Positions 10,194-19,202 of a stretch of 64,000 nt of DNA are shown piece after piece; position 1 is the stretch's first letter; the number at the start of each line of letters is the position of its first letter. The stretch lies in assembly GCF_018130505.1 (NCBI RefSeq), contig NZ_JAFCKH010000011.1, forward strand, positions 1 to 64,000, in the 5' to 3' direction. This stretch comes from Bradyrhizobium tropiciagri (GTDB taxonomy: Bacteria; Pseudomonadota; Alphaproteobacteria; Rhizobiales; Xanthobacteraceae). A program made the position numbers and the translations under genes. Below the pieces are notes generated by a model, which ran no database searches, was not told where the DNA came from, and was given only the letters and a program-made list of their open reading frames with translations.

Positions 10194-10323
10194 ATGATCA
10201 CGACTTCGTGCGCAGCTCTGGTCTCGAAAAAAGCTCCCCTCCCGGGGACACGAGATCGCGCGCGATAAGATCACACTCGCCTTCAGCCGATCCCGAAACC
10301 CCGCCGCCTGGACGGGGTTTTTT
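10194..10323 (+). ncRNA. Candidate small RNA 2 (AbcR/alpha-r15-like context)
   Basis: About 130 nt between a TTGACA promoter and a terminator, with no ORF. A hairpin pairs TCTCG (10222-10226) with CGAGA (10251-10255). Inside it TCCCC pairs with GGGGA, leaving a TCCC loop within the tract TCCCCTCCC (10235-10243), resembling the exposed UCCC motifs used by AbcR-type RNAs to mask ribosome-binding sites. It lies tandem to small RNA 1. It could instead be a 5' leader of the dapA-like gene 43 nt beyond its terminator. Confidence 0.55.
10296..10323 (+). terminator. Rho-independent terminator of small RNA 2
   Basis: AAACCCCG (10296-10303) pairs with CGGGGTTT (10313-10320) across a 9-nt loop, continuing into six Ts. 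Confidence 0.9.
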
Positions 10324-10365
10324 GTTGGTCCCGTCTCCGGCTCTGCCTTCCCAAGGAGATGGAAC

Positions 10366-11280
10366 ATGACCGATCTACAATCCCGATTGCACGGCCTCTG
10401 GCTGCCGCTGATCACACCGTTTCGTGATGGCGCACTCGACGTCACATCGCTCCGCCGCATCGTGCGGCACTACGCCGGTGAGCCGATCGATGGCCTGATC
10501 CTCGGCGCAACCTCCGGTGAAGGCATGTCGCTGACGACGGCCGAGCTGGAGGGGCTGGTGAGCGTGGTGCTCGCCGAGCTTGCTGCCAGCTCCTGCCATC
10601 TGCCGATCTGCCTCGGGCTGTCCGGCGCCAGCACGGCAAGGATGAAGGAGACGCTGGACGACACCGCCGACTGGCCGATCGACGGCTATCTGATCGCGAG
10701 CCCCTACTACATCCGGCCGTCGCAGCGCGGCCTCGTGCAGCACTTCAATGCGCTGGCCGATCACGCCGCCTGGCCGATCGTGCTCTACAACATCCCGTAT
10801 CGCACGGCGGTGAACCTGACCAACGAGACGCTGCTGGCGCTCGCCGCGCATCCGAACATCGTCGGCATGAAGGATTGCAGTGCCGACCGCGCGCAGTCGA
10901 TCGACTTCCTCAACCGGCGGCCGGCCGGCTTCCGCGTGCTGACCGGCGAAGACGCGCAGACCTTCGATGCGCTCTCCGACGGCGCCGACGGCGCGATCCT
11001 GCTGTCCGCACATCTCGAAACAAAGACCTTCGCCGCGATCCGGACGCTGCTACGGCAAGGCAATCGCGATGCGGCGCTGGCCGCCTGGCAGAGCGTTGCG
11101 GGCCTGACGCGATTGCTGTTCGCCGAACCGAGCCCGGCGCCGGCCAAGCACTGGCTGTGGCGCCAGGGGTTGATCGACAGCCGCGAGGTGCGGCTGCCGA
11201 TGGTCGAGGTCAGCGAGGATCTCGCGAGCTGGCTCGACGCCGAGATCGAGCGGCGCGCGCAGGTGCTGCAGCCGGCGTGA
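10366..11280 (+). CDS. DapA/NanA family (DHDPS superfamily) lyase
   Basis: A 304-aa class I aldolase of the dihydrodipicolinate synthase / N-acetylneuraminate lyase superfamily. The Schiff-base lysine is K169 (in GMKDCS), the catalytic tyrosine Y141 (in LYNIPYRT), and the pyruvate-binding motif ATSGEG replaces the usual TTGE. It probably condenses or cleaves a pyruvate-derived 2-oxo acid. The TS variation and stand-alone position suggest a paralogue rather than the housekeeping lysine gene, but sequence alone does not decide it. AAGGAGATGGAAC gives a strong SD. It is convergent with copA. Confidence 0.85.
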   Translation: MTDLQSRLHGLWLPLITPFRDGALDVTSLRRIVRHYAGEPIDGLILGATSGEGMSLTTAELEGLVSVVLAELAASSCHLPICLGLSGASTARMKETLDDTADWPIDGYLIASPYYIRPSQRGLVQHFNALADHAAWPIVLYNIPYRTAVNLTNETLLALAAHPNIVGMKDCSADRAQSIDFLNRRPAGFRVLTGEDAQTFDALSDGADGAILLSAHLETKTFAAIRTLLRQGNRDAALAAWQSVAGLTRLLFAEPSPAPAKHWLWRQGLIDSREVRLPMVEVSEDLASWLDAEIERRAQVLQPA

Positions 11281-11287
11281 TGCTCTT

Positions 11288-11319
11288 CTCCCTCTCCCCG
11301 CTCTTGCGGGGAGAGGGAG
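11288..11319. terminator. Hairpin between convergent genes (family D arm)
   Basis: CTCCCTCTCCCC (11288-11299) pairs with GGGGAGAGGGAG (11308-11319). It sits between the dapA-like stop and the copA stop and so could end both transcripts. The same CTCTCCCCGC arm recurs near 31017 and 47770. Confidence 0.7.
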
Positions 11320-11324
11320 AGCCT

Positions 11325-13712
11325 TCAATCCAGCTGCACGCGCGAGAGCCGCAGCGCGTTGCCGATGACGCTGACCGAGGACAGCGCCATCGCGGCGGCG
11401 CCGAGCATCGGCGAGAGCAGGATGCCGAACAGCGGATAGAGCACGCCGGCCGCGATCGGAACGCCGGCGGCGTTGTAGACGAAGGCGAACGCCAGGTTCT
11501 GGCGGATGTTGCGCATGGTCGCGACCGACAGTTTTCGTGCCCGGACGAGGCCGGTCAGATCGCCGGTGAGCAGCGTGATGCCGGCGCTCTCGATCGCAAC
11601 ATCAGTGCCGCCGCCCATCGCGATGCCGACATCGGCCGCGGCCAGCGCCGGCGCATCGTTGACGCCGTCGCCGGCCATCGCGACGACACGGCCTTCGCCG
11701 CGCAGCCGCTGCACCACCGCGCTCTTGCGCTCCGGCAGCACGCCGGCCTCGACCTCCTCGATGCCGAGCGTGCGCGCCACCGCGCGCGCCGTGGTCTCAT
11801 TGTCGCCGGTCAGCATCACGATGCGCAGGCCTTCTCCGCGCAACGCCTGCAGCGCGTTTGCAGCCGAGGGCTTGACCGGATCGGCGATCGCGATCACGCC
11901 GGCGATGCGGCCATCGACCGCGACGAAGATCGCAGTCGCGCCGTCCCGGCGCGCCGCCTCGGCGGCCTCGTCCAGCGCCGATGTCGCGATCTTCAGCTCG
12001 CCCATCAGCAGCGCGTTGCCGAGCGCCACCTGACGGCCCTCGACCGTGCCGGTCGCACCCTTGCCGGACGGCGAGGCGAAGCCGCTGACCGCGGCGAGAG
12101 CGAGCGCACGTTCCTTCGCGGTCGCGAGGATCGCCTGCGCCAGCGGATGCTCGCTGCCCTGCTCGACGCTGGCGGCGAGGCGCAGCACGCCGTCCTCGTC
12201 AAAACCTTCGGCGGTCATGATACGGGTGAGCTTCGGCTTGCCTTCCGTGAGCGTGCCGGTCTTGTCGATCACCAGCGTGTCGATCGCCTCCATCCGCTCC
12301 AGCGCCTCCGCGTCGCGGATCAGGATGCCGGAATGCGCGCCGCGGCCGACGCCGACCATGATCGACATCGGCGTCGCCAGCCCGAGCGCGCAGGGGCAGG
12401 CGATGATCAGCACCGTGACGGCCGCAACCAGCGCGAAGGTCAGGCGCGGCTCGGGGCCGAACGTGGTCCAGGCGATGAACGCAAGCACGGCGGCGGCGAT
12501 CACCGCCGGCACGAACCAGCCGGCGACGCGATCGGCGAGCCGCTGGATCGGCGCGCGTGAGCGCTGCGCCTTCGCCACCATGTCGACGATGCGCGACAGC
12601 ATGGTGTCGCGCCCGATCTTGTCGGCGCGCATCACGAGGCCGCCGCTCCGGTTCACGGTGCCGCCGATCACGCTCGCGCCTTCGGCCTTGCTGACCGGCA
12701 TCGATTCACCCGTCACCATGGACTCGTCGATCACAGCGTTGCCCTCGAGGACAACGCCGTCGACCGGGACCTTCTCGCCGGGGCGCACGCGCAGCCGGTC
12801 GCCGAGCTTGATCGCGTCGATGTCGACGTCCTCGTCGCCGTGATCGGTGATGCGGCGCGCAGTCTTCGGCGCAAGGCCGAGCAGCGCGCGGATCGCGCCC
12901 GAGGTCTGCGCGCGGGCCCGCAGCTCCAGCACCTGACCGAGCAGCACCAGCACCGTGATCACGGCCGCCGCCTCGAAATACACCGCGACCGCGCCATGCA
13001 TGTCGCGGAAGGCCGGCGGGAACAGGTTCGGCGCCAGCGTTGCGATCACGCTGTAGACATAGGCGACGCCGGTGCCCATCGCGATCAGCGTGAACATGTT
13101 CAGGTTGCGCGTGACCAGCGACTGCCAGCCGCGCACGAAGAACGGTGCACCGGCCCACAGCACCACCGGCGTCGCCAGCACGAACGAGATCCAGTTCGAC
13201 CAGCTCTGCGGCACCAGATGCATCAGCCCGAGATGGCTGCCCATCTCGAGCACGAACACCGGCAGCGTGAGCGCAAGCGCGATCCAGAACCGGCGCGTCA
13301 TGTCGATCAATTCGGGATCCGGCCCGTCGTCGAGCGAGACCTGCTCCGGCTCCAGCGCCATGCCGCAGATCGGGCAGCTGCCGGGGCCGACCTGGCGCAC
13401 CTCGGGATGCATCGGGCAGGTGTAGATCGTGCCGGCAGGCGCCGGCGGCTCCGGCTCGCGGGGTTTCAGAAACTTTTCCGGCTCGGCCTCGAAGCGCTCG
13501 CGGCAGCGGCCGCTGCAGAACAGATACTCTTCGCCCTTGTAGGTGAAGCGATGCTTGGCGGTCGCCGGATTGACCTTCATGCCGCAGACCGGATCGATCG
13601 CCAACGCCTCCGCCGGTTCGCTGCCATGCTTGCCACCGCAACAGGAATGCGCGGCCGCGCCGTGATCATGGTTGTGATGGGCGTGCGAATGGTCGTGTTC
13701 GGCGTGTGCCAC
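11325..13712 (-). CDS. copA: Cu+-exporting P1B-type ATPase with N-terminal YHS and CPMH domains
   Basis: A 795-aa inner-membrane copper exporter. The N-terminus is His-rich ([16 protein letters not shown]), followed by a YHS metal-binding domain (DPVCGMKV, about residues 42-80) and a heavy-metal-binding zinc-ribbon-like domain ([10 protein letters not shown] to CPICGMAL, about 97-122), in place of the classic CxxC HMA domain. The ion-path motif is CPC in [12 protein letters not shown]; phosphorylation occurs at DKTGT; the HP locus is SEHPLAQ. FVYN in TM7 and MALSS in TM8 match the Cu+ subgroup. It is divergent from csoR with a shared operator. Confidence 0.95.
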   Translation of the reverse strand: MAHAEHDHSHAHHNHDHGAAAHSCCGGKHGSEPAEALAIDPVCGMKVNPATAKHRFTYKGEEYLFCSGRCRERFEAEPEKFLKPREPEPPAPAGTIYTCPMHPEVRQVGPGSCPICGMALEPEQVSLDDGPDPELIDMTRRFWIALALTLPVFVLEMGSHLGLMHLVPQSWSNWISFVLATPVVLWAGAPFFVRGWQSLVTRNLNMFTLIAMGTGVAYVYSVIATLAPNLFPPAFRDMHGAVAVYFEAAAVITVLVLLGQVLELRARAQTSGAIRALLGLAPKTARRITDHGDEDVDIDAIKLGDRLRVRPGEKVPVDGVVLEGNAVIDESMVTGESMPVSKAEGASVIGGTVNRSGGLVMRADKIGRDTMLSRIVDMVAKAQRSRAPIQRLADRVAGWFVPAVIAAAVLAFIAWTTFGPEPRLTFALVAAVTVLIIACPCALGLATPMSIMVGVGRGAHSGILIRDAEALERMEAIDTLVIDKTGTLTEGKPKLTRIMTAEGFDEDGVLRLAASVEQGSEHPLAQAILATAKERALALAAVSGFASPSGKGATGTVEGRQVALGNALLMGELKIATSALDEAAEAARRDGATAIFVAVDGRIAGVIAIADPVKPSAANALQALRGEGLRIVMLTGDNETTARAVARTLGIEEVEAGVLPERKSAVVQRLRGEGRVVAMAGDGVNDAPALAAADVGIAMGGGTDVAIESAGITLLTGDLTGLVRARKLSVATMRNIRQNLAFAFVYNAAGVPIAAGVLYPLFGILLSPMLGAAAMALSSVSVIGNALRLSRVQLD

Positions 13713-13751
13713 GAGACGTCTTCCCGGCCGGGACCCCGGCCTCTTGATTAG

Positions 13752-13770
13752 TATACCCTATGGGGGTATA
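13752..13770. promoter_or_regulatory. CsoR operator between copA and csoR
   Basis: TATACCC-TAT-GGGGGTATA is the pseudo-palindrome with G/C tracts typical of CsoR/RcnR operators. On the minus strand it overlaps a TATACT -10-like box for copA. On the plus strand it runs up to the first possible csoR start codon, so one site could repress both genes. Confidence 0.8.
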
Positions 13771-13778
13771 TGACGCCT

Positions 13779-14054
13779 ATGCGCGAAGAGATCAAGGCAT
13801 CCTGCTTAAAACGCCTCAAACGGATCGAGGGCCAGATCCGCGGCCTCGCCGGCATGGTCGAGGACGACCGCTACTGCATCGACGTGGTGACGCAGATCGC
13901 CGCGGCGCGCGCAGCGCTGCGCCGCGTCGAGGAGGAAGTGCTGCGCGACCACGTCGCGCATTGCGTGGAACATGCGATCTCGTCCGGTGACAAGGCCGAC
14001 CAGCGGCGCAAGATCACCGAGCTGATGGATGTGATCGGGCGGGCGGATCGCTAG
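13779..14054 (+). CDS. csoR: CsoR-type metal-sensing repressor
   Basis: A 91-aa all-helical CsoR/RcnR-family repressor. The copper-sensing Cys-His-Cys set is visible as C33 (DRYCIDV), H58 and C62 (HVAHC). Cu(I) binding should release the operator and derepress copA. The ATG at 13779 is preferred: the alternative ATG at 13770 overlaps the operator and has GGGGG only 3 nt upstream. Helix 1 contains KRLKRIEGQIRGLAGMVEDD, very typical of the family. Confidence 0.92.
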   Translation: MREEIKASCLKRLKRIEGQIRGLAGMVEDDRYCIDVVTQIAAARAALRRVEEEVLRDHVAHCVEHAISSGDKADQRRKITELMDVIGRADR

Positions 14055-14070
14055 GCCCGCAAATTCGGTG

Positions 14071-14202
14071 TCGTCCTTGCGAAAGCAGGGACCCATAACC
14101 ACCAATGTGAGTTGTGGAGGCGCGCGCTGGGGCTCCAGCCTTCGCCAAACTCGGCCCTGTGGTTATGGGTCCCGGGTCGCGCTTCGCTTGCCCGGGACGA
14201 CG
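14071..14202. repeat. Family A intergenic palindrome, copy 1
   Basis: The left arm contains CAGGGACCCATAACCAC; the right arm contains GTGGTTATGGGTCCCGGG and ends GGGACGACG. The copy is partly diverged in its outer arms. Other copies lie at 26844, 35431, 50245 and 53731. Confidence 0.75.
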
Positions 14203-14240
14203 TGGGGAGAGATGGCCTCGTAACTCCCGCATAGGAGTCA

Positions 14241-14328
14241 CGTAGCCCGGATGGAGCGTAGCGCAATCCGGGGAAGGCTCACCGCGGCGGGACTTTCCCG
14301 GATTTCGCTTCGCTCCATCCGGGCTACG
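14241..14328. repeat. Family B intergenic palindrome, copy 1
   Basis: CGTAGCCCGGATGGAGCG and its complement CGCTCCATCCGGGCTACG flank an inner AATCCGGG/CCCGGATT pair. Other copies are at 17029 and 35308. Together with the preceding element it fills the csoR-ychF gap, where I see no gene. Confidence 0.85.
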
Positions 14329-14340
14329 AAGATTCCCCGA

Positions 14341-15438
14341 TCAGGTGTTGAACCGGAAATGCATCACGTCGCCGTCGGCGACGACGTAGTCCTTGCCTTC
14401 GAGCCGCAGCTTGCCGGCGTCGCGCGCGCCGGCTTCGCCGTTGCCGGCGATGTAGTCGTCATAGGCGATGGTCTCGGCGCGGATGAAACCCTTCTCGAAA
14501 TCGGTATGGATCACGCCGGCCGCCGCCGGAGCCTTGGTGCCGCGGTCGATGGTCCAGGCGCGCGCTTCCTTCGGGCCGACGGTGAAATAGGTGATGAGGT
14601 CGAGGAGCTGGTACCCGGCGCGGATCAGGCGGTCGAGCCCGGCCTCTTCCAGACCCAGCGTCTCCAGGAAGTCGACGCGCTCCTCGCGCGACAACGTCGC
14701 GATCTCGGATTCGATCTTGGCCGAAATGACGACCGCGACCGCGCCCTCTTGCTTCGCGCGTTCGAACACCGCCTTCGAGAAATTGTTGCCGTCCTTGGCC
14801 GAGCCTTCCTCGACGTTGCAGACGTAGAGCACGGGCTTCGAGCTCAAGAGGCCGAGCATGCGGAACGCGCGCTCCTCCTCCGGCTTGCGCTCCAGCATGC
14901 GAGCCGGCTTGCCGTCGCGCAGCAGCACCAGGGCGCGGTTGACCAGCTCGAGCTGTTCCTTGGCGTCCTTGTCGTTGCCCTTGGCCTTCTTGGTGAGGTT
15001 GTCGACGCGCTTCTCGAGGCTGTCGAGATCGGACAGCATCAGCTCGGTTTCGATGGTCTCGATGTCGGCGATCGGCGCGATCTTGCCCTCGACATGGGTG
15101 ATGTCGGAATCCTCGAAGCAGCGCACCACGTGGGCAATCGCATCGGTCTCGCGGATGTTGGCGAGGAACTGGTTGCCGAGCCCTTCGCCCTGCGAGGCGC
15201 CGCGCACGAGGCCCGCGATGTCGACGAAGGTCAGCCGGGTCGGGATGATCTGCGCGGATTTGGCGATCGCCGACAGCTTCTCCAGCCGCGGATCGGGCAC
15301 CGCCACCTCGCCGACATTCGGCTCGATGGTGCAGAACGGATAGTTCGCCGCCTGGGCGGCTGCCGTCTCGGTCAGCGCATTGAACAGCGTGGACTTGCCG
15401 ACGTTAGGCAGCCCGACGATCCCGCATTTGAATCCCAT
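14341..15438 (-). CDS. ychF: Redox-regulated ribosome-associated ATPase YchF (Obg family)
   Basis: A 365-aa P-loop NTPase of the OLA1/YchF group, which binds ribosomes and prefers ATP over GTP. The G1 motif is GLPNVGKST (residues 9-17), the G3 region is DIAGLVRGAS, and the G4 position reads NVEE instead of NKxD, explaining ATP preference. A coiled coil (about residues 130-165) precedes the C-terminal TGS domain, which ends in the conserved EGKDYVVADGDVMHFRF. It is the last gene of rplY-pth-ychF, 36 nt after pth. Confidence 0.96.
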   Translation of the reverse strand: MGFKCGIVGLPNVGKSTLFNALTETAAAQAANYPFCTIEPNVGEVAVPDPRLEKLSAIAKSAQIIPTRLTFVDIAGLVRGASQGEGLGNQFLANIRETDAIAHVVRCFEDSDITHVEGKIAPIADIETIETELMLSDLDSLEKRVDNLTKKAKGNDKDAKEQLELVNRALVLLRDGKPARMLERKPEEERAFRMLGLLSSKPVLYVCNVEEGSAKDGNNFSKAVFERAKQEGAVAVVISAKIESEIATLSREERVDFLETLGLEEAGLDRLIRAGYQLLDLITYFTVGPKEARAWTIDRGTKAPAAAGVIHTDFEKGFIRAETIAYDDYIAGNGEAGARDAGKLRLEGKDYVVADGDVMHFRFNT

Positions 15439-15474
15439 TGTCCGTCCCGAGTTCCGTTGGAGACGCGCAGCGCA

Positions 15475-16080
15475 TCACGGCGTGCCGTTCTCATCCTTGT
15501 CGAAAAATCCCTTGGCCTGCATCGTCAGATGCACCTTGTTGGCGAACGATGCGTCGTGCCCCACAGCAAGCAGGCCGGCATTGTCGGCGAGGGCCTGGCA
15601 CAAGGCCTCCACCCACGCCCGGTCGCTCTTGGCGAAGTCCGACAGCACGTGGCTGTGCACCAGCTCCTTGACGCCGGGATGACCGATCCCGAGCCGCACG
15701 CGGCGATATTCATTGCCGATATGCGCCGAGATCGAGCGCAGCCCGTTATGGCCGGCGATGCCGCCGCCGATCTTGACGCGCACCTTGGCGGGCGGCAGTT
15801 CGAGTTCGTCCTGGAACACGGTGACGTCAGCCGGCGCGAGCTTGAAGAAGTTCGCCGCCTCCTGCACCGCGCGCCCGGACTCATTCATGTAGGTGGTCGG
15901 CTTCAGCAGCACGACCTTGGCATGGTCGAGCACGCCTTCGGAGGTCTCGCCCTGAAAGCGACGGCGCCATGGTGCGAAACCATGACGCCGCTGAATCTCG
16001 TCGACCGCCAGAAAGCCGATATTGTGCCGGTTGCTGGCGTATTTGGCGCCGGGATTACCGAGACCGACAAAGAGGCGCAT
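15475..16080 (-). CDS. pth: Peptidyl-tRNA hydrolase
   Basis: Cleaves peptidyl-tRNA that drops off ribosomes, recycling tRNA. The 201-aa protein opens [11 protein letters not shown]; the catalytic histidine is H19 (NRHNIGF), with N66 (TYMNESG) and D91 (QDELELPP). The [13 protein letters not shown] signature is intact. The C-terminal tail is slightly longer than in E. coli. It lies 55 nt after rplY on the same strand, a conserved pairing. Confidence 0.96.
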   Translation of the reverse strand: MRLFVGLGNPGAKYASNRHNIGFLAVDEIQRRHGFAPWRRRFQGETSEGVLDHAKVVLLKPTTYMNESGRAVQEAANFFKLAPADVTVFQDELELPPAKVRVKIGGGIAGHNGLRSISAHIGNEYRRVRLGIGHPGVKELVHSHVLSDFAKSDRAWVEALCQALADNAGLLAVGHDASFANKVHLTMQAKGFFDKDENGTP

Positions 16081-16135
16081 GGCGCGGCATCCCGTGCCGG
16101 CGCGCCATCAGATGATCGCGCGCCGACCTGACCCG

Positions 16136-16855
16136 TTACTTCTTCTTGTCGCCACCGCCGGCAGGCGCCTTGGCACCCGCGGCCGGCGCAGCAGCGCCCG
16201 CAGCCGGAGCCGCCGCAGCGGCCGGAGCCGCGGCACCCGCAGCCGGAGCAGCGCCAGCAGCAGCCGCAGCGGCCTTCTGCTCTTCGGCGTAGCCGGACGG
16301 CGGCACGATGGTGACCAGCGTCGCGTCCTCGCGGGTCAGCGACTTCACGCCGGCCGGCAGCTTGACGTCGGACAGATGCAGCGAGTGGCTGATCTCGAGG
16401 CTGCCGACATCGGCTTCGATGTATTGCGGGATGTTGTCGACCGAGCACTCGAGGTCGAGCGCGTGGGTGACGATGTTGACGGTGCCGCCGCGCTTGATGC
16501 CGGGCGCAGCTTCAGCACCGACGACGTGCAGCGGAACGCTGACGCGGATGGTGGCGCCTTCGCCGAGCCGCATGAAGTCGACGTGAAGCGGGAAATCCTT
16601 CACCGGATCGAGGTGGAAGTCGCGCGGAATCACGCGGTGCTTCTTGCCCTCGAGCTCGATGTCATAAATCGTGGTCAGGAACCGGCCGGCGAGAATGCGC
16701 TGGCGCAGTTCGCGGTCGTCGACCGAGATGGTCACCGGGGGCTGGTTGTTGCCGTAGATCACTCCGGGAACTCTCCCGGCGCGACGCTCTGCCCGGGCGG
16801 CCCCCTTGCCGCTCTGCGGACGCGCGGTCGCCTTCAATTCCTTGACGGTCGCCAT
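16136..16855 (-). CDS. rplY: 50S ribosomal protein L25/general stress protein Ctc
   Basis: Binds 5S rRNA in the large subunit. The N-terminal L25 domain contains RVPGVIYGNNQPP (about residues 28-40); the C-terminal TL5/CTC beta domain spans about residues 95-185. The last 55 or so residues are an Ala/Pro-rich low-complexity tail (repeated AAPAAG) ending GGDKKK, encoded by a GCAGCC/GCCGGA-rich stretch at 16140-16270. ATG 16855 begins MATVKEL; 13 further in-frame codons upstream lack homology. First gene of the rplY-pth-ychF operon. Confidence 0.95.
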   Translation of the reverse strand: MATVKELKATARPQSGKGAARAERRAGRVPGVIYGNNQPPVTISVDDRELRQRILAGRFLTTIYDIELEGKKHRVIPRDFHLDPVKDFPLHVDFMRLGEGATIRVSVPLHVVGAEAAPGIKRGGTVNIVTHALDLECSVDNIPQYIEADVGSLEISHSLHLSDVKLPAGVKSLTREDATLVTIVPPSGYAEEQKAAAAAAGAAPAAGAAAPAAAAAPAAGAAAPAAGAKAPAGGGDKKK

Positions 16856-17028
16856 AGCGTTAAGTCCTTGTATTTGAAAAGTTAAAGGCCGCAACGCGGC
16901 CCATGCTCAAGTCCACAGCAAGCCTCCAGGGGTGCGGGGGCCGCGGACGTGGCGGGCTTTTAGCCTCAAAGGGGCGAAATGACAAGGAAATGAAGGAAAT
17001 TTTCTTGCTTTGCCCCAAGCGCCTGCGC

Positions 17029-17116
17029 GTAGCCCGGATGGAGCGCAGCGCAATCCGGGGCCGCTGTAACCGCGGACGGTCCTGCCCCGGATTTCGCTTC
17101 GCTCCATCCGGGCTAC
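17029..17116. repeat. Family B intergenic palindrome, copy 2
   Basis: GTAGCCCGGATGGAGCGCAG pairs with the right arm ending CTCCATCCGGGCTAC, with an inner AATCCGGGG/CCCCGGATT pair. It occupies the rplY-ubiK gap (16856-17127). The remainder of the gap has a GGCCGC/GCGGCC hairpin at about 16888-16903 and no gene. Confidence 0.85.
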
Positions 17117-17127
17117 GGGAGCCCTCG

Positions 17128-17385
17128 TTAACCCGTGGTTCCGAGCTTGGCTTCCAGCGCGGCGATCCTCGCCTTCAGCGCCTCGTTCTCCTCGCGCGCC
17201 AGGCGGGCCATGTCCTTGACCGCGTCGAACTCCTCGCGCTTGACCACGTCGAGGTCGCGCAGGATGCGTTCGGCCTGGTTGCGCATGACCTGATCGACCT
17301 CGCGCTTGACGCCCTGGGCGGCGCCGGCGGCGTCGTTCATCAGACGGCCGATCTCGTCGAAAAACCGGTTGTTGGTCTGGGTCAT
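17128..17385 (-). CDS. ubiK: UbiK (BMFP) family accessory factor for ubiquinone synthesis
   Basis: A small 85-aa protein with an amphipathic N-terminal helix (FFDEIGRLMNDAAGAAQG) and a C-terminal coiled coil (LAREENEALKARIAALEAKL), the signature layout of UbiK/YqiC. In E. coli UbiK assists the Ubi metabolon with UbiJ; a membrane-fusogenic role is reported for Brucella BMFP. No other ubi gene is nearby. It is divergent from the dienelactone hydrolase gene. Confidence 0.85.
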   Translation of the reverse strand: MTQTNNRFFDEIGRLMNDAAGAAQGVKREVDQVMRNQAERILRDLDVVKREEFDAVKDMARLAREENEALKARIAALEAKLGTTG

Positions 17386-17561
17386 CTCACAAGCTCTCCG
17401 CGTTCACTGGCCTCGCGGCAAGACAATGGCGATCTGCACCGATTGGTTCAAGTGCGATGCGAATGGCAGGCCCTCCGCCGCTCGCCTTGTCATGCTCCGG
17501 TTTCCTTGCAATCGTATTGAACCCACAACAGAAATCGCACAGCAACGCGAGCAGGAACGCC

Positions 17562-18296
17562 ATGATAGAGCACACCGTCGAAATCGAGACCAAGGACGGC
17601 AAGACCACCACCTTCATCACCCATCCCGAACGCGGAGGCCCATTTCCCGTCGTCATCTTCTACATGGACGCGCCGGCGATCCGCGAGGAGCTGCGCGACA
17701 TGGCGCGGCGGCTCGGCACCTCCGGCTACTATGTGATGCTGCCCAACATGTACTACCGCGCCGGCGTGATGGAGCTCGGCCCGATCAATCCCGATCCGGA
17801 ATCGCCGGAACGCAAGAAGATGTTCGCGCTGATGAACTCGCTCAGCATCCCGCTGGTGATGGAGGACACCAAGGGCCTGCTCGCCTATGCCGAGACGCAG
17901 AAGGCCGCCAACACCAAGATCATCGGCACCGTCGGCTACTGCATGAGCGGCCGCTACGCGGTGAACGCGGCGACGCATTTCCCGGATCGCGTCAAGGCGG
18001 CCGCTTCCGTCTACGGCACCCATCTGGCGACCGACCAGGCCGACAGCCCGCACCTTGCCGCGCAAAAGACCAAAGCCGAACTCTATTTCGCCTGCGCCGA
18101 GACCGATATCTACGCACCGCAGGAGATCATCGAGAAGGTCAAGGACGGCATGAAGGGATCGAGCAACGAGGTCGAGGTCTATCCCGGCACGCATCACGGC
18201 TTTGCCTTCCCCAAGCGCCCGGTCTATGACCGCGACGCCGCCGAACGCCACTGGGAACGGCTGCTCGCGCTCTATCGCCGCAACCTCGCAAGCTGA
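17562..18296 (+). CDS. Dienelactone hydrolase family protein
   Basis: A 244-aa alpha/beta hydrolase. The nucleophile is C127 in GYCMSG, the acid is D182 (AETDIYAP), and the base is H212 (GTHHGFAF), the Cys-Asp-His triad of carboxymethylenebutenolidase-like enzymes. No chlorocatechol genes accompany it, so the substrate is unknown. The start ATG 17562 has AGGAA 5-8 nt upstream; the open frame runs another 35 codons upstream without homology. Confidence 0.9.
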   Translation: MIEHTVEIETKDGKTTTFITHPERGGPFPVVIFYMDAPAIREELRDMARRLGTSGYYVMLPNMYYRAGVMELGPINPDPESPERKKMFALMNSLSIPLVMEDTKGLLAYAETQKAANTKIIGTVGYCMSGRYAVNAATHFPDRVKAAASVYGTHLATDQADSPHLAAQKTKAELYFACAETDIYAPQEIIEKVKDGMKGSSNEVEVYPGTHHGFAFPKRPVYDRDAAERHWERLLALYRRNLAS

Positions 18297-18298
18297 GC

Positions 18299-18330
18299 CC
18301 AAGACCTGAAAGCCAAGACCTGAAAGCCCA
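18299..18330. repeat. Tandem duplication upstream of lgt
   Basis: The unit CCAAGACCTGAAAG occurs twice in a row in the short gap between the dienelactone hydrolase stop and lgt. It probably arose by slippage. Confidence 0.7.
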
Positions 18331-18339
18331 ATACGCACG

Positions 18340-19194
18340 ATGCCGTTCCTGCTGATCGACTTTCCGGTGTTCAACCCCGTCGCGGTCTCGCTCGGGCCGA
18401 TCGTGATCCGCTGGTATGCGCTGGCCTACATCGTCGGCATCGTGCTGGGCTGGGTCTATGCCCGCTCGCTGATCAAGAAGGAACGGCTGTGGGGCGGCGA
18501 GGTCCCGATCACGCTGCCCCAGCTCGACGACTTCATCCTCTGGGTCACCATCGGCATCATCGTCGGCGGCCGCACCGGCTATGTGCTGTTCTACAATCTG
18601 CCGTTCTTCATGGCGCATCCGGCGGAGATCTTCGAACTGTGGAAGGGCGGCATGTCGTTCCACGGCGGCTTCCTCGGCTGCGTCGCCGCCGTGATGCTGT
18701 TCGCCCGCCGCAACGGCATCTCGATCCTTTCGCTCGGCGACATCACCACCGCGGTGGCGCCGATCGGGCTCTTGCTCGGCCGTATCGCCAACTTCATCAA
18801 CAGCGAATTGTGGGGCCGCCCGGCAGACCCGAGCCTGCCGTGGGCCATGATCTTCCCCAATGGCGGACCGCTGCCGCGCCATCCGAGCCAGCTCTACGAG
18901 GCCGGGCTCGAAGGCATCGTGCTGTTTCTGGTGCTGGCCGTCATGATCCGGATGGGCGCGCTGAAGCGGCCCGGCCTGATCCTCGGCAGCTTCATCGCGT
19001 TCTACGGCATTGCCCGGATCATCGGTGAGCACTTCCGGGAGCCGGACCCGCAGCTCGGATTCCTGTGGGGCGGACTAACCATGGGGATGCTGCTGTCGGT
19101 GCCAATGCTTATTGTGGGCGCTATCATCATCGTGGCCTCGGTCCGACGCGGGGCAAGGGAGCCGGCATCCGGCTCCGTTCCGAGCTCAACCTAA
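18340..19194 (+). CDS. lgt: Prolipoprotein diacylglyceryl transferase
   Basis: Inner-membrane enzyme that attaches diacylglycerol to the lipobox cysteine of prolipoproteins. The 284-aa protein has seven predicted transmembrane segments; the catalytic region HGGFLG (with MSFHGG) and the Lgt signature [14 protein letters not shown] are intact, as is HPSQLYEA. The stop overlaps the SD of the following methyltransferase gene, so lgt, midA-like and pgeF form one operon. lspA, the next enzyme of the pathway, is at 53887. Confidence 0.96.
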   Translation: MPFLLIDFPVFNPVAVSLGPIVIRWYALAYIVGIVLGWVYARSLIKKERLWGGEVPITLPQLDDFILWVTIGIIVGGRTGYVLFYNLPFFMAHPAEIFELWKGGMSFHGGFLGCVAAVMLFARRNGISILSLGDITTAVAPIGLLLGRIANFINSELWGRPADPSLPWAMIFPNGGPLPRHPSQLYEAGLEGIVLFLVLAVMIRMGALKRPGLILGSFIAFYGIARIIGEHFREPDPQLGFLWGGLTMGMLLSVPMLIVGAIIIVASVRRGAREPASGSVPSST

Positions 19195-19202
19195 GGAAGT
19201 CC

